A stretch of DNA of 64,000 bases from Arsenicicoccus piscis (GTDB lineage Bacteria; Actinomycetota; Actinomycetes; Actinomycetales; Dermatophilaceae), in assembly GCF_022568835.1 (NCBI RefSeq), contig NZ_JAKZHV010000003.1, forward strand, positions 186,001 through 250,000, written 5' to 3'. Below, one piece after another: positions 7,714 through 18,712 of this stretch (its first letter is position 1; the number at the start of each line of letters is the position of its first letter). A program made the position numbers and the translations under genes. The notes under the pieces are model-generated. The model made no database searches and was not told the DNA's origin. It was given only the letters and a program-made list of their open reading frames with translations.

Positions 7714-7724
7714 CAAACCTCAAC
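7714..7724 (+). promoter_or_regulatory. Candidate response-regulator site upstream of the SHOCT gene
   Basis: CAAACCTCAAC, identical to 12359-12369 upstream of the DUF305 lipoprotein gene. It contains a near direct repeat (TCAAAC/CTCAAC), the sort of tandem half-sites OmpR-type regulators use. It lies about 95 bp before the SHOCT start, in the divergent region next to the response-regulator gene. The assignment is inference. Confidence 0.4.
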
Positions 7725-7898
7725 GTGACCATGACGACATGCACAGCCACCGCGACGAGCGTGGAAGGTGCCGGGCCGTCCTGGCCCGGCCAGAGGTCTG
7801 CGAGAGAAGGAGTTCACGATGATGGGAAACGGCTACGGCATGGGTTGGGCGATGTGGCTGCTCATGGGTGGCGCGGCGCTGGCGTTCTGGATCGTGGT

Positions 7899-7906
7899 GG
7901 TCCTCC
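7899..7906 (+). repeat. Target-site duplication, left copy
   Basis: GGTCCTCC directly before the left inverted end of the insertion; an identical copy follows the right end at 9328-9335. Eight bases is the usual length for IS256-type elements. Confidence 0.88.
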
Positions 7907-7933
7907 AGTGGAGTCCAGCAGAGTGGTGTACGA
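7907..7933 (+). repeat. Left inverted end of the IS256-type element
   Basis: Starts AGTGGAGTCC and ends GTGGTGTACGA; the reverse complement of 9301-9327 matches it at 19 of 27 positions. Confidence 0.85.
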
Positions 7934-8028
7934 CGGACCTGAGTGAGCGCGTGCCTCCAACGTAGGCGCGGCCACCAGGTGGATCCTTCGAGTGATCTCT
8001 CACAACCGACTCGAAGAAGGACACCTTG

Positions 8029-9273
8029 ATGACCGCTGTGCCCAGTATCGACCCTGCCCAGTTCCTGAACGAGCAGCTGTCCCAGGCGAGCCCCGACCTG
8101 ATGCGGGACTTGCTCACCACTTTCGTCAACGCGTTGCTGTCCGCGCAGGCCGACGCGGTGTGCGGCGCGGGCTTCAACCAGCGAAGCCCGGAGCGGGTCA
8201 ACTCCCGCAACGGCTACCGCCACCGTGACCTCGACACCCGGGTCGGCACCCTCGACGTCGCTGTCCCGAAGCTGCGTCAGGGCAGCCTGTACCCGGAGTG
8301 GCTGCTCGAACGAAGGAAGCGGGCTGAGAGGGCCCTGACCTCGGTGGTGGCGACCTGCTACCTGCTCGGGGTCAGCACGCGCCGGATGGACAAGCTGGTC
8401 CAGACCCTCGGCATCACCGGACTGTCCAAGAGCCAGGTCTCGGTGATGGCCAAGGAACTCGACGAGCACGTCGAACAGTTCCGCACCCGGCGCCTGGAGG
8501 ACGGCGGACCGTTCACATTCGTCGCTGCCGACGCGCTCGTGCTCAAGGTCCGCGAAGGCGGCCGGGTGGTGCCCGTGCATGCGCTGGTCGCGACCGGCGT
8601 CAACGCCGATGGGCACCGCGAGATCCTCGGCGTGCAGGTCACCACCAGCGAGGACGGCGCCGGCTGGCTCGCCTTCTTCCGCGACCTGACTGCCCGCGGC
8701 TTGTCCGGGGTCAAGCTGGTCACCAGCGATGCTCACGCTGGCCTAGTGAACGCGATCGCGGCCACCATCCCCGGCGCCGCGTGGCAGCGCTGCCGCACCC
8801 ACTACGCGGCGAACCTCATGTCCGCGACACCGAAGTCGTCGTGGCCATGGGTCAAGGCGCTGCTGCACTCGATCTACGACCAGCCCGACGCCGAAGCGGT
8901 ACACGCCCAGTTCGACAGGGTCATCCACGCCCTTCACGAGAAGCTCCCCGCCGTGGCCGAGCACCTCGAGATCGCTCGCGCCGACATCCTCGCGTTCACG
9001 CCGTTCCCGAAGGAGGTCTGGCGCCAGATCTGGTCGAACAACCCCAACGAGCGGCTCAACCGCGAGATCCGCAGGCGCACCGACGTTGTTGGGATCTTCC
9101 CCGACCGGGCCAGCATCATCCGGCTCGTCGGTGCCGTGCTGGCCGAGCAGCACGACGAGTGGGCCGAAGGCCGCCGCTACCTCGGACTCGACGTCCTCGC
9201 CCGAGCCCAGGCCGTCGACACCAACCACGTCGAGGAGGTGACCGACCTAGAACCCCAGGCCCTCACAGCCTGA
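8029..9273 (+). CDS. IS256-family transposase
   Basis: 414 residues, a normal length for the family. Counting from a TTG one codon upstream, the acidic triad is Asp169 (VAADALVLKV), Asp235 (VTSDAHAGL) and Glu342 (NNPNERLNREI), with the CRTHYAANL segment typical of IS256/MULE transposases between the second Asp and the Glu. The N-terminal part holds the RSPERVNSRNGYRHRDLDTR DNA-binding block. I prefer the ATG at 8029 to the TTG at 8026 because the purine-rich GAAGAAGGA lies at the right distance. It is apparently intact, so the element may still be mobile. Confidence 0.95.
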   Translation: MTAVPSIDPAQFLNEQLSQASPDLMRDLLTTFVNALLSAQADAVCGAGFNQRSPERVNSRNGYRHRDLDTRVGTLDVAVPKLRQGSLYPEWLLERRKRAERALTSVVATCYLLGVSTRRMDKLVQTLGITGLSKSQVSVMAKELDEHVEQFRTRRLEDGGPFTFVAADALVLKVREGGRVVPVHALVATGVNADGHREILGVQVTTSEDGAGWLAFFRDLTARGLSGVKLVTSDAHAGLVNAIAATIPGAAWQRCRTHYAANLMSATPKSSWPWVKALLHSIYDQPDAEAVHAQFDRVIHALHEKLPAVAEHLEIARADILAFTPFPKEVWRQIWSNNPNERLNREIRRRTDVVGIFPDRASIIRLVGAVLAEQHDEWAEGRRYLGLDVLARAQAVDTNHVEEVTDLEPQALTA

Positions 9274-9300
9274 CCGACACACCCAACCGAGGGATCAACC

Positions 9301-9327
9301 TCGTACACCACCCCAGCGGACTTGACC
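9301..9327 (+). repeat. Right inverted end of the IS256-type element
   Basis: Begins TCGTACACCAC and ends GGACTTGACC, the inverted partner of 7907-7933. It lies 27 bp beyond the transposase stop. Confidence 0.85.
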
Positions 9328-9335
9328 GGTCCTCC
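9328..9335 (+). repeat. Target-site duplication, right copy
   Basis: GGTCCTCC, identical to 7899-7906; the interrupted SHOCT frame resumes here. Confidence 0.88.
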
Positions 9336-9516
9336 TGGTCCGCTCCCTACTGCCGAGTCGCCGCACTCAGGGACCCATCGACTCCCGGCCGGACCCGTTG
9401 ACGTTGCTCAAGGAGGGCTTGGCCCGCGGTGAGCTCTCCCTCGAGGAGTTCGAGCAGCGCCGTCGCCTCATCGCCGAAACCCATTGACCCCGATCGATCC
9501 ACAGGGAGACCCTCTC

Positions 9517-11039
<1,523 letters not shown>

Positions 11040-11043
<4 letters not shown>

Positions 11044-11969
11044 GCACGCCACGACGCAAGGTGCTCCTCGCCAGCACCGCCCTCGCTGCAAGCGCGGTCC
11101 TGGCAGCCTGTGGGACAGCGGCGACCCCCGCCGGCTCCGCCTCCCCGGCCGGCCAAGCTGCCTCGTCGTCCACCGTGACACCGCCCAGCACGTCGGCGAC
11201 TGCCGCGCCGAGCGACAGCCCGGCACCCGTGGCCATCACCCACATCCACGCCATCGCCCGCGACCCCAGCGACAGGACGCTGCTCCTGGCCACCCACGAA
11301 GGGCTCTACGCCAAGGAAGCCGGCGGCCTGACCCTGCGCGGACCCGTCATGGACCTCATGGGGTTCACCGTCAGCCGCGACGGGACCTTCTACGCCTCCG
11401 GGCACCCGGGCGTCGCGGTCCGCGACCTTCCGCAGCCGCTCGGGCTGATCCGCTCGACTGACCGGGGCCGGACCTGGCAGGTCATCTCCCGCGGCGGACA
11501 ATCGGACTTCCACGCCCTGACTGCCGGCCCCCAGCTGGTCGTCGGCTTCGACGGCGCCCTGCGCACCACGAGCGACGCCACGCAATGGGCTGATCGCGGC
11601 ATACCCGCTCCACCTCGGTCCCTGGCCGCCTCACCCACCACCGGCACCCTGGTCGCCACCACCGAGAAGGGACTGCTCCGCAGCACCGACCACGGCGCCA
11701 CTTGGCAGACCCTGGACACTCCGGCTCTGTCCGTCCTGGCGGCGTGGGCCGACGAGTCCACCCTCGTCGTCGCCACGACCGACGGAAGGCTCGCCACCAG
11801 CACCGACCGGGGAGCCACCTGGACCCTCGGCACTCGCGTCGTGGGACCCGTCGAAGCACTCTGGGCCGGGCGCACCAGCAGTGGCGAGGTCGAGGTGGTC
11901 ATCGCGCTGCACGACCAGGTCCTGCGCACCACCGACAACGGCGCGACCACCAGCGACGCCCTTGCCTGA
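11040..11969 (+). CDS. BNR-repeat (F510_1955-like) lipoprotein of the copper island
   Basis: 309 residues. Signal peptide with lipobox LAAC near residue 24, then a Ser/Thr/Pro linker, then beta-propeller-like repeats with Asp-box motifs (STDRGRTWQV, STDHGATWQT, STDRGATWTL, TTDNGATT). Proteins of this class recur beside multicopper oxidases and are annotated as glycosylhydrolase-like although no activity is established. Start and upstream stop share ATGA, so it is translated together with the oxidase. A role as an extracellular binding or folding partner of the oxidase is inferred from position only. Confidence 0.85.
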
Positions 11970-12083
11970 CCGGGAGTCTTGACCAGATCGACACGGGACC
12001 AAACCGTCACCGCCACACCCGCGCTCAACGCTGAAGACACGGAAACGAACCCGCGTCTCCGCCACCCACCCAAGGAGCCGACG

Positions 12084-12347
12084 ATGACCCAGCACCCCAC
12101 CAACCACGACTACGCGGACTTCACAAACCAGGAGCCCTCGGCACCAACAGCGCACCCCGCAGCCCACGACCACGGACGTGGCCACGGCTGGCTCATGTGG
12201 CTGATGTGCCTACCCATGCTCATCCTCGTCGGCGTCCTGATCGCCACCGGCACCCTCAGGACTGGCGCCGTCCTGTATGCCGTGGGCTGCCTGGCCATGA
12301 TGGCCGCCATGATGGCCTGGATGAACCACGCCGACCGCTCCCGCTGA
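12084..12347 (+). CDS. Small His-rich membrane protein of the copper island
   Basis: 87 residues. The N-terminal 35 residues are soluble and rich in His (TNHDYADF, HPAAHDHGRGHG), followed by two membrane helices (about 37-55 and 61-80) containing many Met residues (LMWLMCLPML, LAMMAAMMAWMNH). His and Met near and inside the membrane suggest copper contact; the family is not recognised with certainty (DUF2933-like in size). Chosen start: ATG at 12084, preceded by AAGGAG. It lies between the BNR lipoprotein and the DUF305 gene, all rightward. Confidence 0.75.
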   Translation: MTQHPTNHDYADFTNQEPSAPTAHPAAHDHGRGHGWLMWLMCLPMLILVGVLIATGTLRTGAVLYAVGCLAMMAAMMAWMNHADRSR

Positions 12348-12358
12348 TCGACCTTGAC

Positions 12359-12369
12359 CAAACCTCAAC
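12359..12369 (+). promoter_or_regulatory. Candidate response-regulator site upstream of the DUF305 gene
   Basis: CAAACCTCAAC, identical over 11 bases to 7714-7724. About 90 bp before the DUF305 start, the same distance class as the first site from the SHOCT start. A weaker variant (CCAAACCGTCAC) lies near 11999 before the small membrane protein. Shared control by the two-component pair is inferred. Confidence 0.4.
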
Positions 12370-12461
12370 ACAAGGACAGTCTCGCGACAACCCGGGGACC
12401 GAAGGCTGCGTAGGAGGTGTCCGCCGACACCTCGACGCACGCCACATCCCAGGAGCCTGTT

Positions 12462-13073
12462 ATGCGCCAGCCCGTCCGACGCACCCTCGCCGTGGTCGCC
12501 GCCGCACTGACCGCCGCCACCCTTGCCGCCTGCTCGAGCACTTCGAACGACTCAGGCATGACCGGCATGGACCACAGCGCGAGTCCGATGCCCAGCGGGA
12601 GTTCGCCCACGGTCGCGGGTAGTTCCGACGCGCGCACGGGCGACGTCATGTTCGCGCAAATGATGATCCCGCACCACCAGCAGGCCATCGAGATGGCCGA
12701 CCTGGCCCTGAAGAACTCCACGACCTCTGCCGAGGTCCGCACGCTGGCCACCGACATCAAGAACGCCCAAGACCCTGAGATCGCGACCATGCGCGGCTGG
12801 CTGTCCAGCTGGGGCACGGCCCCGAGCGCAAGCGGCCACATGGACCACGGCACCGGCATGATGAGCGACGCGGACATGAACAAACTCGAGACCGCCCAAG
12901 GGGCCGAGTTCGACCGGATGTGGCTGACCATGATGGTCGAGCACCACCGAGGCGCCGTCACCATGGCCCAGCAGGTCCTCACCACGACCAAGGACCCCGA
13001 GGTGAAACAACTCGCCGAGGCGATCATCAAGGCCCAGAACGCCGAGATCACCACCATGCAGGGACTGCTCTGA
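12462..13073 (+). CDS. DUF305 lipoprotein (copper island copy)
   Basis: 203 residues with a lipoprotein signal (LAAC, Cys24) and AGGAG before the ATG. After a Met-rich linker come the paired DUF305 motifs: MMIPHHQQAIEMADLAL and, 95 residues later, MMVEHHRGAVTMAQQVL, each a His-His with Met/Glu neighbours on a helix, in a ferritin-like four-helix arrangement. DUF305 proteins often accompany copper-resistance genes and probably bind metal; the reaction is not established. A paralogue with the same layout lies at 40436-41098. Confidence 0.9.
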   Translation: MRQPVRRTLAVVAAALTAATLAACSSTSNDSGMTGMDHSASPMPSGSSPTVAGSSDARTGDVMFAQMMIPHHQQAIEMADLALKNSTTSAEVRTLATDIKNAQDPEIATMRGWLSSWGTAPSASGHMDHGTGMMSDADMNKLETAQGAEFDRMWLTMMVEHHRGAVTMAQQVLTTTKDPEVKQLAEAIIKAQNAEITTMQGLL

Positions 13074-13134
13074 CCCGCTCTGCCCCCTGAGCATCCCTCG
13101 CCACCGCCGAGACCTCCGACACCGGAAGGCTGCC

Positions 13135-15502
13135 ATGTCGACCCACGAACACCCACCAACATCTGCCCCCACCGCGGCCGTGACCGACCCCGTCTGCGGG
13201 ATGACCGTCGACCCGTTCACGGCACTCACCCTCAAGCAGGATGGGCATCAGGTCCACTTCTGCTCCGAGCATTGCCGCGACCGGTTCATCGCCGACCCGG
13301 CGAAGTTCCTCCACAGCGATGCCAAGGGCGACTCCCACGTGGTCGACGAGGGCACCCATGACGAGGGCACCCATGATGAGTCGATCGCCAGTGAGTGGAC
13401 CTGCCCGATGCATCCGGAGATCCGCCGGCCGGGCCCCGGATCGTGCCCCATCTGTGGCATGGCCCTCGAACCGGTGGACGTCAGCGCACAGACCGGTCCC
13501 AGCCCCGAGCTGACCGACATGACGCGGCGCTTCTGGGTCGGCGTCGCGCTCACCATCCCCATCGTCATCCTCGAGATGGGCCGTCACTTCATCCCGTGGC
13601 TGCACGACGCCATCCCTGGCCCGGTCGCCATCTGGGCCCAGCTCGTGCTTGCCACGCCGGTGGTGTTGTGGGCAGGCTGGCCCTTCTTCGTCCGCGGCTG
13701 GGAGTCGGTCCGCAGCCGCAACCTCAACATGTTCACCCTCATCGCGATGGGCACCGGCGTCGCCTGGCTCTTCAGCGTCGTCGCCACCCTCGCCCCCGGC
13801 ATCTTCCCCGACTCGTTCCGGGCCGCCGACGGCACGGTGGACGTCTACTTTGAAGCAGCCGCCGTCATCACCACGCTCGTCCTGCTCGGCCAGGTCCTCG
13901 AGCTCCGTGCCCGCGAGCAAACCTCCGGCGCCATCAAGGCACTCCTCGACCTCAGCCCCAAGACCGCACGACGGCTGGCCGCGGACGGGACCGAAGAGGG
14001 TCCCGCTCGAGGACGTCCACCTGGGAGACCGGCTCCGGGTCCGGCCCGGCGAAGCCGTCCCCGTTGACGGCACCGTGGAGGAAGGACGCTCCGCCGTCGA
14101 CGAGTCACTGGTCACCGGCGAGTCCATGCCCGTAACCAAGACGACCGGCGACCCCGTCATCGGCGGCACCATCAACGGCAGCGGCGGGCTGGTCATGCGC
14201 GCCGAGAAGGTCGGCCGCGACACGATGCTGGCGCGCATCGTCGCCATGGTCGCCGACGCTCAACGCTCCCGCGCACCCATCCAGCGCATGGCCGACAAGG
14301 TCTCGGGCATCTTCGTCCCGATCGTCATCGTCGTGGCCATCGTCGCGTTCATCGTCTGGGCCCTGGTCGGACCCGACCCCAAGCTTGCTCACGCACTCGT
14401 CGTCGCGGTCGCCGTCCTCATCATCGCCTGCCCCTGCGCCCTCGGACTCGCCACGCCCATGTCGATCATGGTCGGCGTCGGCCGCGGCGCCGGCCTCGGC
14501 GTCCTGATCAAGAACGCCGAAGCCCTCGAACGGATGGAGAAGGTCGACACCATCGTCCTCGACAAGACCGGCACCCTCACCGAAGGCCGACCCACCGTCA
14601 CCGCCACCGAACCGGTCGGCAACCGCACCCCCGACGAGCTGCTCCGTATCGCGGCCGCAGTCGAACGGGCCTCCGAGCATCCCCTGGCGCATGCCATTGT
14701 CGAGGCCGCCACGGACAAGGGCCTGGAGATCCCCCCGGTCGCCGATTTCGACTCCCCGGTCGGCAAGGGCGTCACCGGCACGGTGGACGGGCACCCGGTC
14801 ACCCTCGGCAGCGCCGACTTCCTCACCTCCCAAGGCATCGACACCACCGCCTCCCACGCTCGCGCCGACGAGTTGCGCGGCGACGGAGCGACCGTCATCC
14901 ACATCGGCATCGACGGCCAGGCCGCCGGCCTGTTCGCCATCGCCGACCCGATCAAGGAATCCACCCCAGCCGCGCTGAAGGCGCTGCGCGAGGACGGCAT
15001 ACGAGTCGTCATGCTCACCGGGGACAACCGCGTCACCGCCCAGGCCGTCGCCCGCACCCTCGGCATCGACCAGGTCGAGGCCGAGGTCCTGCCCGACCAC
15101 AAGGCCGACGTCGTCACCCGACTGCGCAGCCAGGGATGCGTCGTGGCCATGGCCGGCGACGGCATCAACGACGCACCGGCACTCGCCGCTGCCGACGTCG
15201 GCATCGCCATGGGCTCCGGCACGGACGTCGCCATGGAAAGCGCCGGCATTACTCTCGTCAAGGGCGACCTCACCGGCATCGTGCGCGCCCGCCGCCTGTC
15301 CGAGAAGACGATGCGCAACATCCGCCAGAACTTGGTCTTCGCCTTCATGTACAACGCCGCCGGTATCCCCATCGCCGCGGGCGTCCTCTACCCCTTCTTT
15401 GGGTTGCTTCTCTCGCCGATCATCGCCGCCGCCGCCATGGCCCTCTCCAGCGTCAGCGTCATCGGCAACGCACTACGCCTCCGCACCCAAGACATCGCGT
15501 GA
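13135..15502 (+). pseudogene. copA: CPC-type copper P-ATPase with YHS and HMBD domains, one frameshift
   Basis: The frame from 13135 encodes a YHS domain (DPVCGMTVDP...CSEHC), a heavy-metal-binding domain (WTCPMHPEI...CPICGMALEP), membrane segments and part of the actuator domain, then reads out of family after DGTEE near 14000. The family sequence resumes one frame over ([14 protein letters not shown]) and continues to the stop at 15502: LVTGES, CPC in [40 protein letters not shown] and the copper-type [15 protein letters not shown] last helix. Removing one G from the GGG run at 13998-14000 restores one frame of about 788 residues. It may be a real inactivation or a sequencing error. An intact protein would export Cu(I). 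Confidence 0.88.
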
Positions 15503-15592
15503 CTGTTGGGGCGCTGCATGTCCGCCGGGTTCGACGTCCGACTGTGAAGGCAGACTCGCGGGTGATGGATGTAGGCGCCGAACCTCTGCAAG

Positions 15593-16117
15593 TCAGTGAT
15601 CGGGTGCCAGGAGGGCGCGCACGACCTCGGGGGCGTGGAAGCGACGGTCGTAGCTGCGGTGCCCGTACTCAGTGAGGACGCCCAGCTCTAATAGGTTGTC
15701 GACGAGCTTCTTTGCGCCCGCGCGTTGCATGCCGAGGGATTCGGCGACTTGGCGGACGGTGAAGGTGGGGTGGGCAACGGCCAGGTCGACCAGGAGCGGG
15801 GCGTTCGTTGTGCGTAGACGAGACGCGCGGACCTGTTCCTTGAGGGTGTCCTGGATCTCGGTGAGCCTCAGCATCAGCGCCCGGGCGTTTGTCGCGGACG
15901 TGGCCAACCCCTCGGCAAACATCGCCACCCAGGTCGACCAGTCCCCGGTCGTGGAGACGCCCAGCAGCGCGTCGTAGTAGCGCTGCCTCCGCGTCTCGAA
16001 CCAGGGGGACACGGTGATGGAGGGCTCGGTGAGCAGGCCGAGCCGGTGAAGCTGCATCACGAGCTGCGCGTCGGGCTGCCCGCGCCCCGATCGGTGGCCG
16101 AATCGCAGGAGCGGCAC
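15593..16117 (-). pseudogene. Fic-family protein, C-terminal remnant
   Basis: 174 residues match the C-terminal half of Fic proteins with a winged-helix tail: QLHRLGLLTEPSITVSPWFE, RRQRYYDALLGVSTTGDWSTW and then a DNA-binding-like domain with FTVRQVAESLGMQRAGAKKL. The catalytic loop should precede this (HPFxxGNGRxGR), but the sequence reads FGHRSGRGQPDAQLV, keeping only scattered Gly/Arg positions. The rest of the Fic domain is missing; upstream of 16117 the DNA belongs to an unrelated hydrolase remnant on the other strand. AMPylation activity is not expected. It marks a recombination scar at the right edge of the copper island. Confidence 0.8.
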
Positions 16118-16119
16118 GT

Positions 16120-16503
16120 GCGCATGATGCGGCTCATCGGCTCCACGGAGTCCCGTTCGACGAGGTCGCCGAGCGCGCGTGGGCCGAGCGTGCCTGGGAG
16201 CGTGGCGGCGGGCGCTCGCGGTTCGCCGGGGTCTCCCGGCAGATCGACGCCATCGCGCGGTCGGGGGACCGGACCGCGTCGTTGTCCCGAATCACCGCAC
16301 CGACGCTCGTCGTCCATGGCGATGTAGACCTCATGGTCCACCCCTCCGGTGGGCGAGCCACGGTCGACGCCATCCCGGGGGCGCACCAGGTGACCATCGA
16401 CGGCATGCGGCACCACCTCGCGCCCGGCCTGACCGAACGGCTCGTGAGCCTGATCGCCGAGAATGCCCTGAAAACCACTGACAGCAAAGGACTTTCCCGA
16501 TGA
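16120..16503 (+). pseudogene. Alpha/beta-hydrolase, C-terminal remnant
   Basis: In frame with the stop at 16501-16503: RLHGVPFDEVAERAW, RQIDAIARSGDRTASL, then APTLVVHGDVDLMV and IDGMRHHLAPGLTERL. The last two carry the catalytic Asp and His of alpha/beta hydrolases. The N-terminal half with the nucleophile is absent; the DNA before 16120 belongs to the Fic remnant. A start could be improvised at TTG 16282, but the product would lack the active site. Its stop overlaps the ATG of the dehydrogenase, so the two genes were once one operon. Confidence 0.75.
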
Positions 16504-17195
16504 CTACTCGTCAACCCATCGTAGCGGCGATCACCGGTGCGGGCTCCGGCATCGGCCGGGCCGTGGCTCTCGAGCTCGCCGGCAAGGGCGTGCGGCTCGC
16601 CCTCAGTGACGTGGACGAGGCGTCCCTCGACACGACCCGGGTGCGCGCCGAGGCCCGTGGCGCCGAGACTCGCACCCGCGTCGTCGACGTCGCCGACCGC
16701 GCGTCGGTCGCTGCCTGGGCGCAGGACACCGTCGGTCACTTCGGGGTGGTGAATCAGCTCTACAACATCGCGGGCGTCGCGGGTGGCGGACGCCGGCTCG
16801 TCGACGTCACCTACGAGGACATTGAGCGGGTCCTCGACATCAACCTGTGGGGAGTCATCCACGGCACGAAGGAGTTCCTGCCGCACCTCATCGCGTCGTG
16901 CAAGGGCACGCTCGTCAACGTCAGCAGCCTCAACGGCTTCCTCGCCCAGCCGAGTCTCGCGCCCTACTGCGCCTCGAAGTTCGCGGTGCGGACGAGGTTC
17001 TACAACGAGAAGCTGTTTCGCACGACGGCCGAGCAGGCGGCGCGGACGATCGTCGACGGGGTGGCGGCGGGCCAGGCCCGCATCCTCGTCGGCTCCGACG
17101 CTAAGCAGGTCGACGCCATCGTGCGGCTTGCACCCGCCCGCGCGATCCGACGGGCCGTCTCGTTCGAGCGGTTGATGACCCAACGACGAGGGTGA
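16500..17195 (+). pseudogene. Short-chain dehydrogenase with an internal in-frame loss
   Basis: 231 residues, short for the family (about 270). The Rossmann part is normal: TGAGSGIG, NIAGVAGG, catalytic Ser in NVSSLNG and YCASK with Tyr and Lys. Directly after SKFAVR the sequence jumps to RFYNEKLFRTTAEQAAR, which normally lies some 45 residues later; the lost segment holds the substrate-loop region (usually PGGIxTxI). The frame is kept. NAD(P) binding may survive, but activity is doubtful. Start ATG overlaps the upstream stop. I list it as a pseudogene because of the missing core segment, though a shortened protein could still be made. Confidence 0.7.
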
Positions 17196-17240
17196 CGTCA
17201 TCTGGTTGACCCGGGTCACTTAGGGTCCTAAGGTTTTGTC

Positions 17241-17654
17241 GTGGCTGACCTGGCTGCCCTGCTCCACCGTGTCGTCCACGAGCTCGACCGCGCGGCCGAC
17301 GTGGCCCTGCGACGGGAGCTCGGCCTGTCGAACCGCCGGGCTGTCCTGCTGCAGGTCCTCGCGGAGAACCCGGGGGTCGCCCAGCGCCAGCTGGCGACAC
17401 TGCTGGGCCACACGGAAGCGTCGGTCAGCGCGCTCGTCCGCTCGCTGGCCGACGACGGTCTGGTCGAGATCGGCTCCGCGGACGGCCGGACCAAGTCGCT
17501 GCGCGTCAGCGGTGAGGGCGCCCGCCTCCTGAGGCGGGCCCGCGCCCTGATGGACCCCAGGTTCGCTCGCCTCCTCGAGCAGGCGGACGTCGACGGCGAC
17601 GAGCTCGAGCAGGCGTTGACTCGCCTGCTCGCCCACCTCGAGGCGCGGGCATGA
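17241..17654 (+). CDS. MarR-family transcriptional regulator
   Basis: 137 residues from the GTG at 17241. Winged helix-turn-helix typical of MarR: LSNRRAVLLQVLAENPGVAQ, RQLATLLGHTEASVSALVRSL (recognition helix) and the wing DDGLVEIGSADGRTKSLRV, flanked by dimer helices. It ends 4 bp inside the next gene (overlap at 17651), so it is co-transcribed with the following hydrolase and probably controls it or the dehydrogenase upstream. No ligand can be inferred. Confidence 0.88.
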   Translation: MADLAALLHRVVHELDRAADVALRRELGLSNRRAVLLQVLAENPGVAQRQLATLLGHTEASVSALVRSLADDGLVEIGSADGRTKSLRVSGEGARLLRRARALMDPRFARLLEQADVDGDELEQALTRLLAHLEARA

Positions 17655-18654
17655 CCTCGCCGCTCGTCGCGCTGGCCCAGCGGCTGGTCCGACGCCGACG
17701 CAACGCCAAGGTTCTCGCGGCGCCCTACCCCCACGGCGTCAACGAGTCTCGCTGGGTCACGCTCGGCGGGCAGGAGCAGTGGGTGACCGTGCGCGGGGCC
17801 GACGTCGCCACCCGGTCCTCGTCGTCGTTCACGGCGGTCCGGCCTCCTCGTCCATCCCCTTCAACCCCCAGCTGCGGGACTGGGAGGCTCACTTCATCGT
17901 CGTCCAGTGGGACCAGCGCGGTGCCGGGGTGACCTACTTGCGTCATGGGGCCGACGACCGGCTGACCGTAGACCGGTTGGTCGCCGACGGGCAGGACCTG
18001 CTCGCCTGGACAGCCTCGCGATTCTCCCAGTGCCCGGTCGTCCTGCTCGGCAGCTCGGTCGGCTCGGTCGTCGCGACCCGGATGGCCGATCGGTCTCCGG
18101 ACCTCGTCGACGGGCTCGTCCTGGCCAACGCCCTCGGGCCCGGGGCCCGGGCCGAGAGCTGGCGGCTGACCCGCGACGCTCTCCTCGCGCGCGGACGGAC
18201 CAAGGACGTCGCCACCCTCGACGGCGTCGGCCCCGACCCCGCCGGGTGGTTCCCCGAGCAGGCCGAGACCGTCAGCAAGCTGGCGATCGAGGCGAATCCC
18301 GCTGTGCCACACATGATCTACGACCTGATGCTGCCGGCGCTGATGTACTGCCCGGACTACTCGCTGTCGGACCTGCGGGCCTTGGAGGCGAGCATGGCGC
18401 TGGCCCGCGACCGGCTCTACCCCGAGCTGTGTGATCCCGACCTGTGCGACGCCGCGCTCGTCATGCCGGTCCTCGTCGTCCAGGGGGAGGGTGACCTGGT
18501 CAACCCCGTCCCGAGCGCACGTCGGCTCGCCGAGAGTCTCGACGCCCAGCTCGTGACCGTCCCCGACGTCGGCCACCTCGTGGAGCTCGCCCAGCCCCGG
18601 GCCGTACTCGACGCGTTGCTCGCCTTCCGGAGCAGCAGCCCCAACCGCGGCTGA
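17651..18654 (+). pseudogene. Alpha/beta-hydrolase (proline-iminopeptidase-like), one frameshift
   Basis: The frame from ATG 17651 gives the N terminus ending GGQEQWVTVRGADV near 17806; the family sequence continues in another frame from about 17809 (HPVLVVVHGGPASS) to 18654. The second part has the oxyanion HGGP, the nucleophile elbow LLGSSVGSVVA, Asp in VQGEGDLVNP and His in VPDVGHLVE. The GC at 17807-17808 is one base short of a codon, so one lost base explains the break. HGGP with a WDQRGAG segment is typical of prolyl aminopeptidase-like hydrolases. Whether the lesion is real or a sequence error cannot be decided here. Confidence 0.78.
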
Positions 18655-18712
18655 ACGGGCGGCGGGGGCTGGGACGGACCGGGACCGTCCCAGCCTTGGC
18701 ATACTCGGCGAC

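Larger units (their letters stand above)
7907..9327 (+). mobile_element. IS256-family insertion sequence, 1,421 bp
   Basis: Bounded by 27-bp imperfect inverted ends (19/27 matching, with GTGGTGTACGA identical in both) and flanked by identical 8-bp duplications. It carries a single transposase gene in the same direction as the interrupted gene. Ends, duplication, transposase class and total length all agree with IS256. Perfect duplication and an otherwise intact target frame suggest a recent insertion. Confidence 0.92.
7819..9487 (+). pseudogene. Small SHOCT-domain membrane protein, split by an IS256-type insertion
   Basis: The 5' part (7819-7906) encodes MMGNGYGMGWAMWLLMGG and a membrane helix ending in FWIVVVL. 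The 3' part (9335-9487) encodes a linker and a SHOCT motif: DPLTLLKEGLARGELSLEEF then EQRRRLIAETH and a stop. Taking out 7907-9327 plus one copy of the 8-bp target duplication restores one frame of 79 residues with no other lesion. The left fragment as it stands would run into the insertion and end after about 48 residues. SHOCT proteins of this form are common beside copper oxidases; their function is unknown. Good start context: GAGAGAAGGAG before ATG. Confidence 0.9.

Noticed and set aside
7819-7965. Intact 48-residue small gene ending inside the insertion element
   Set aside because: The sequence after 7906 belongs to the element; the true 3' half of the SHOCT gene lies at 9335-9487.
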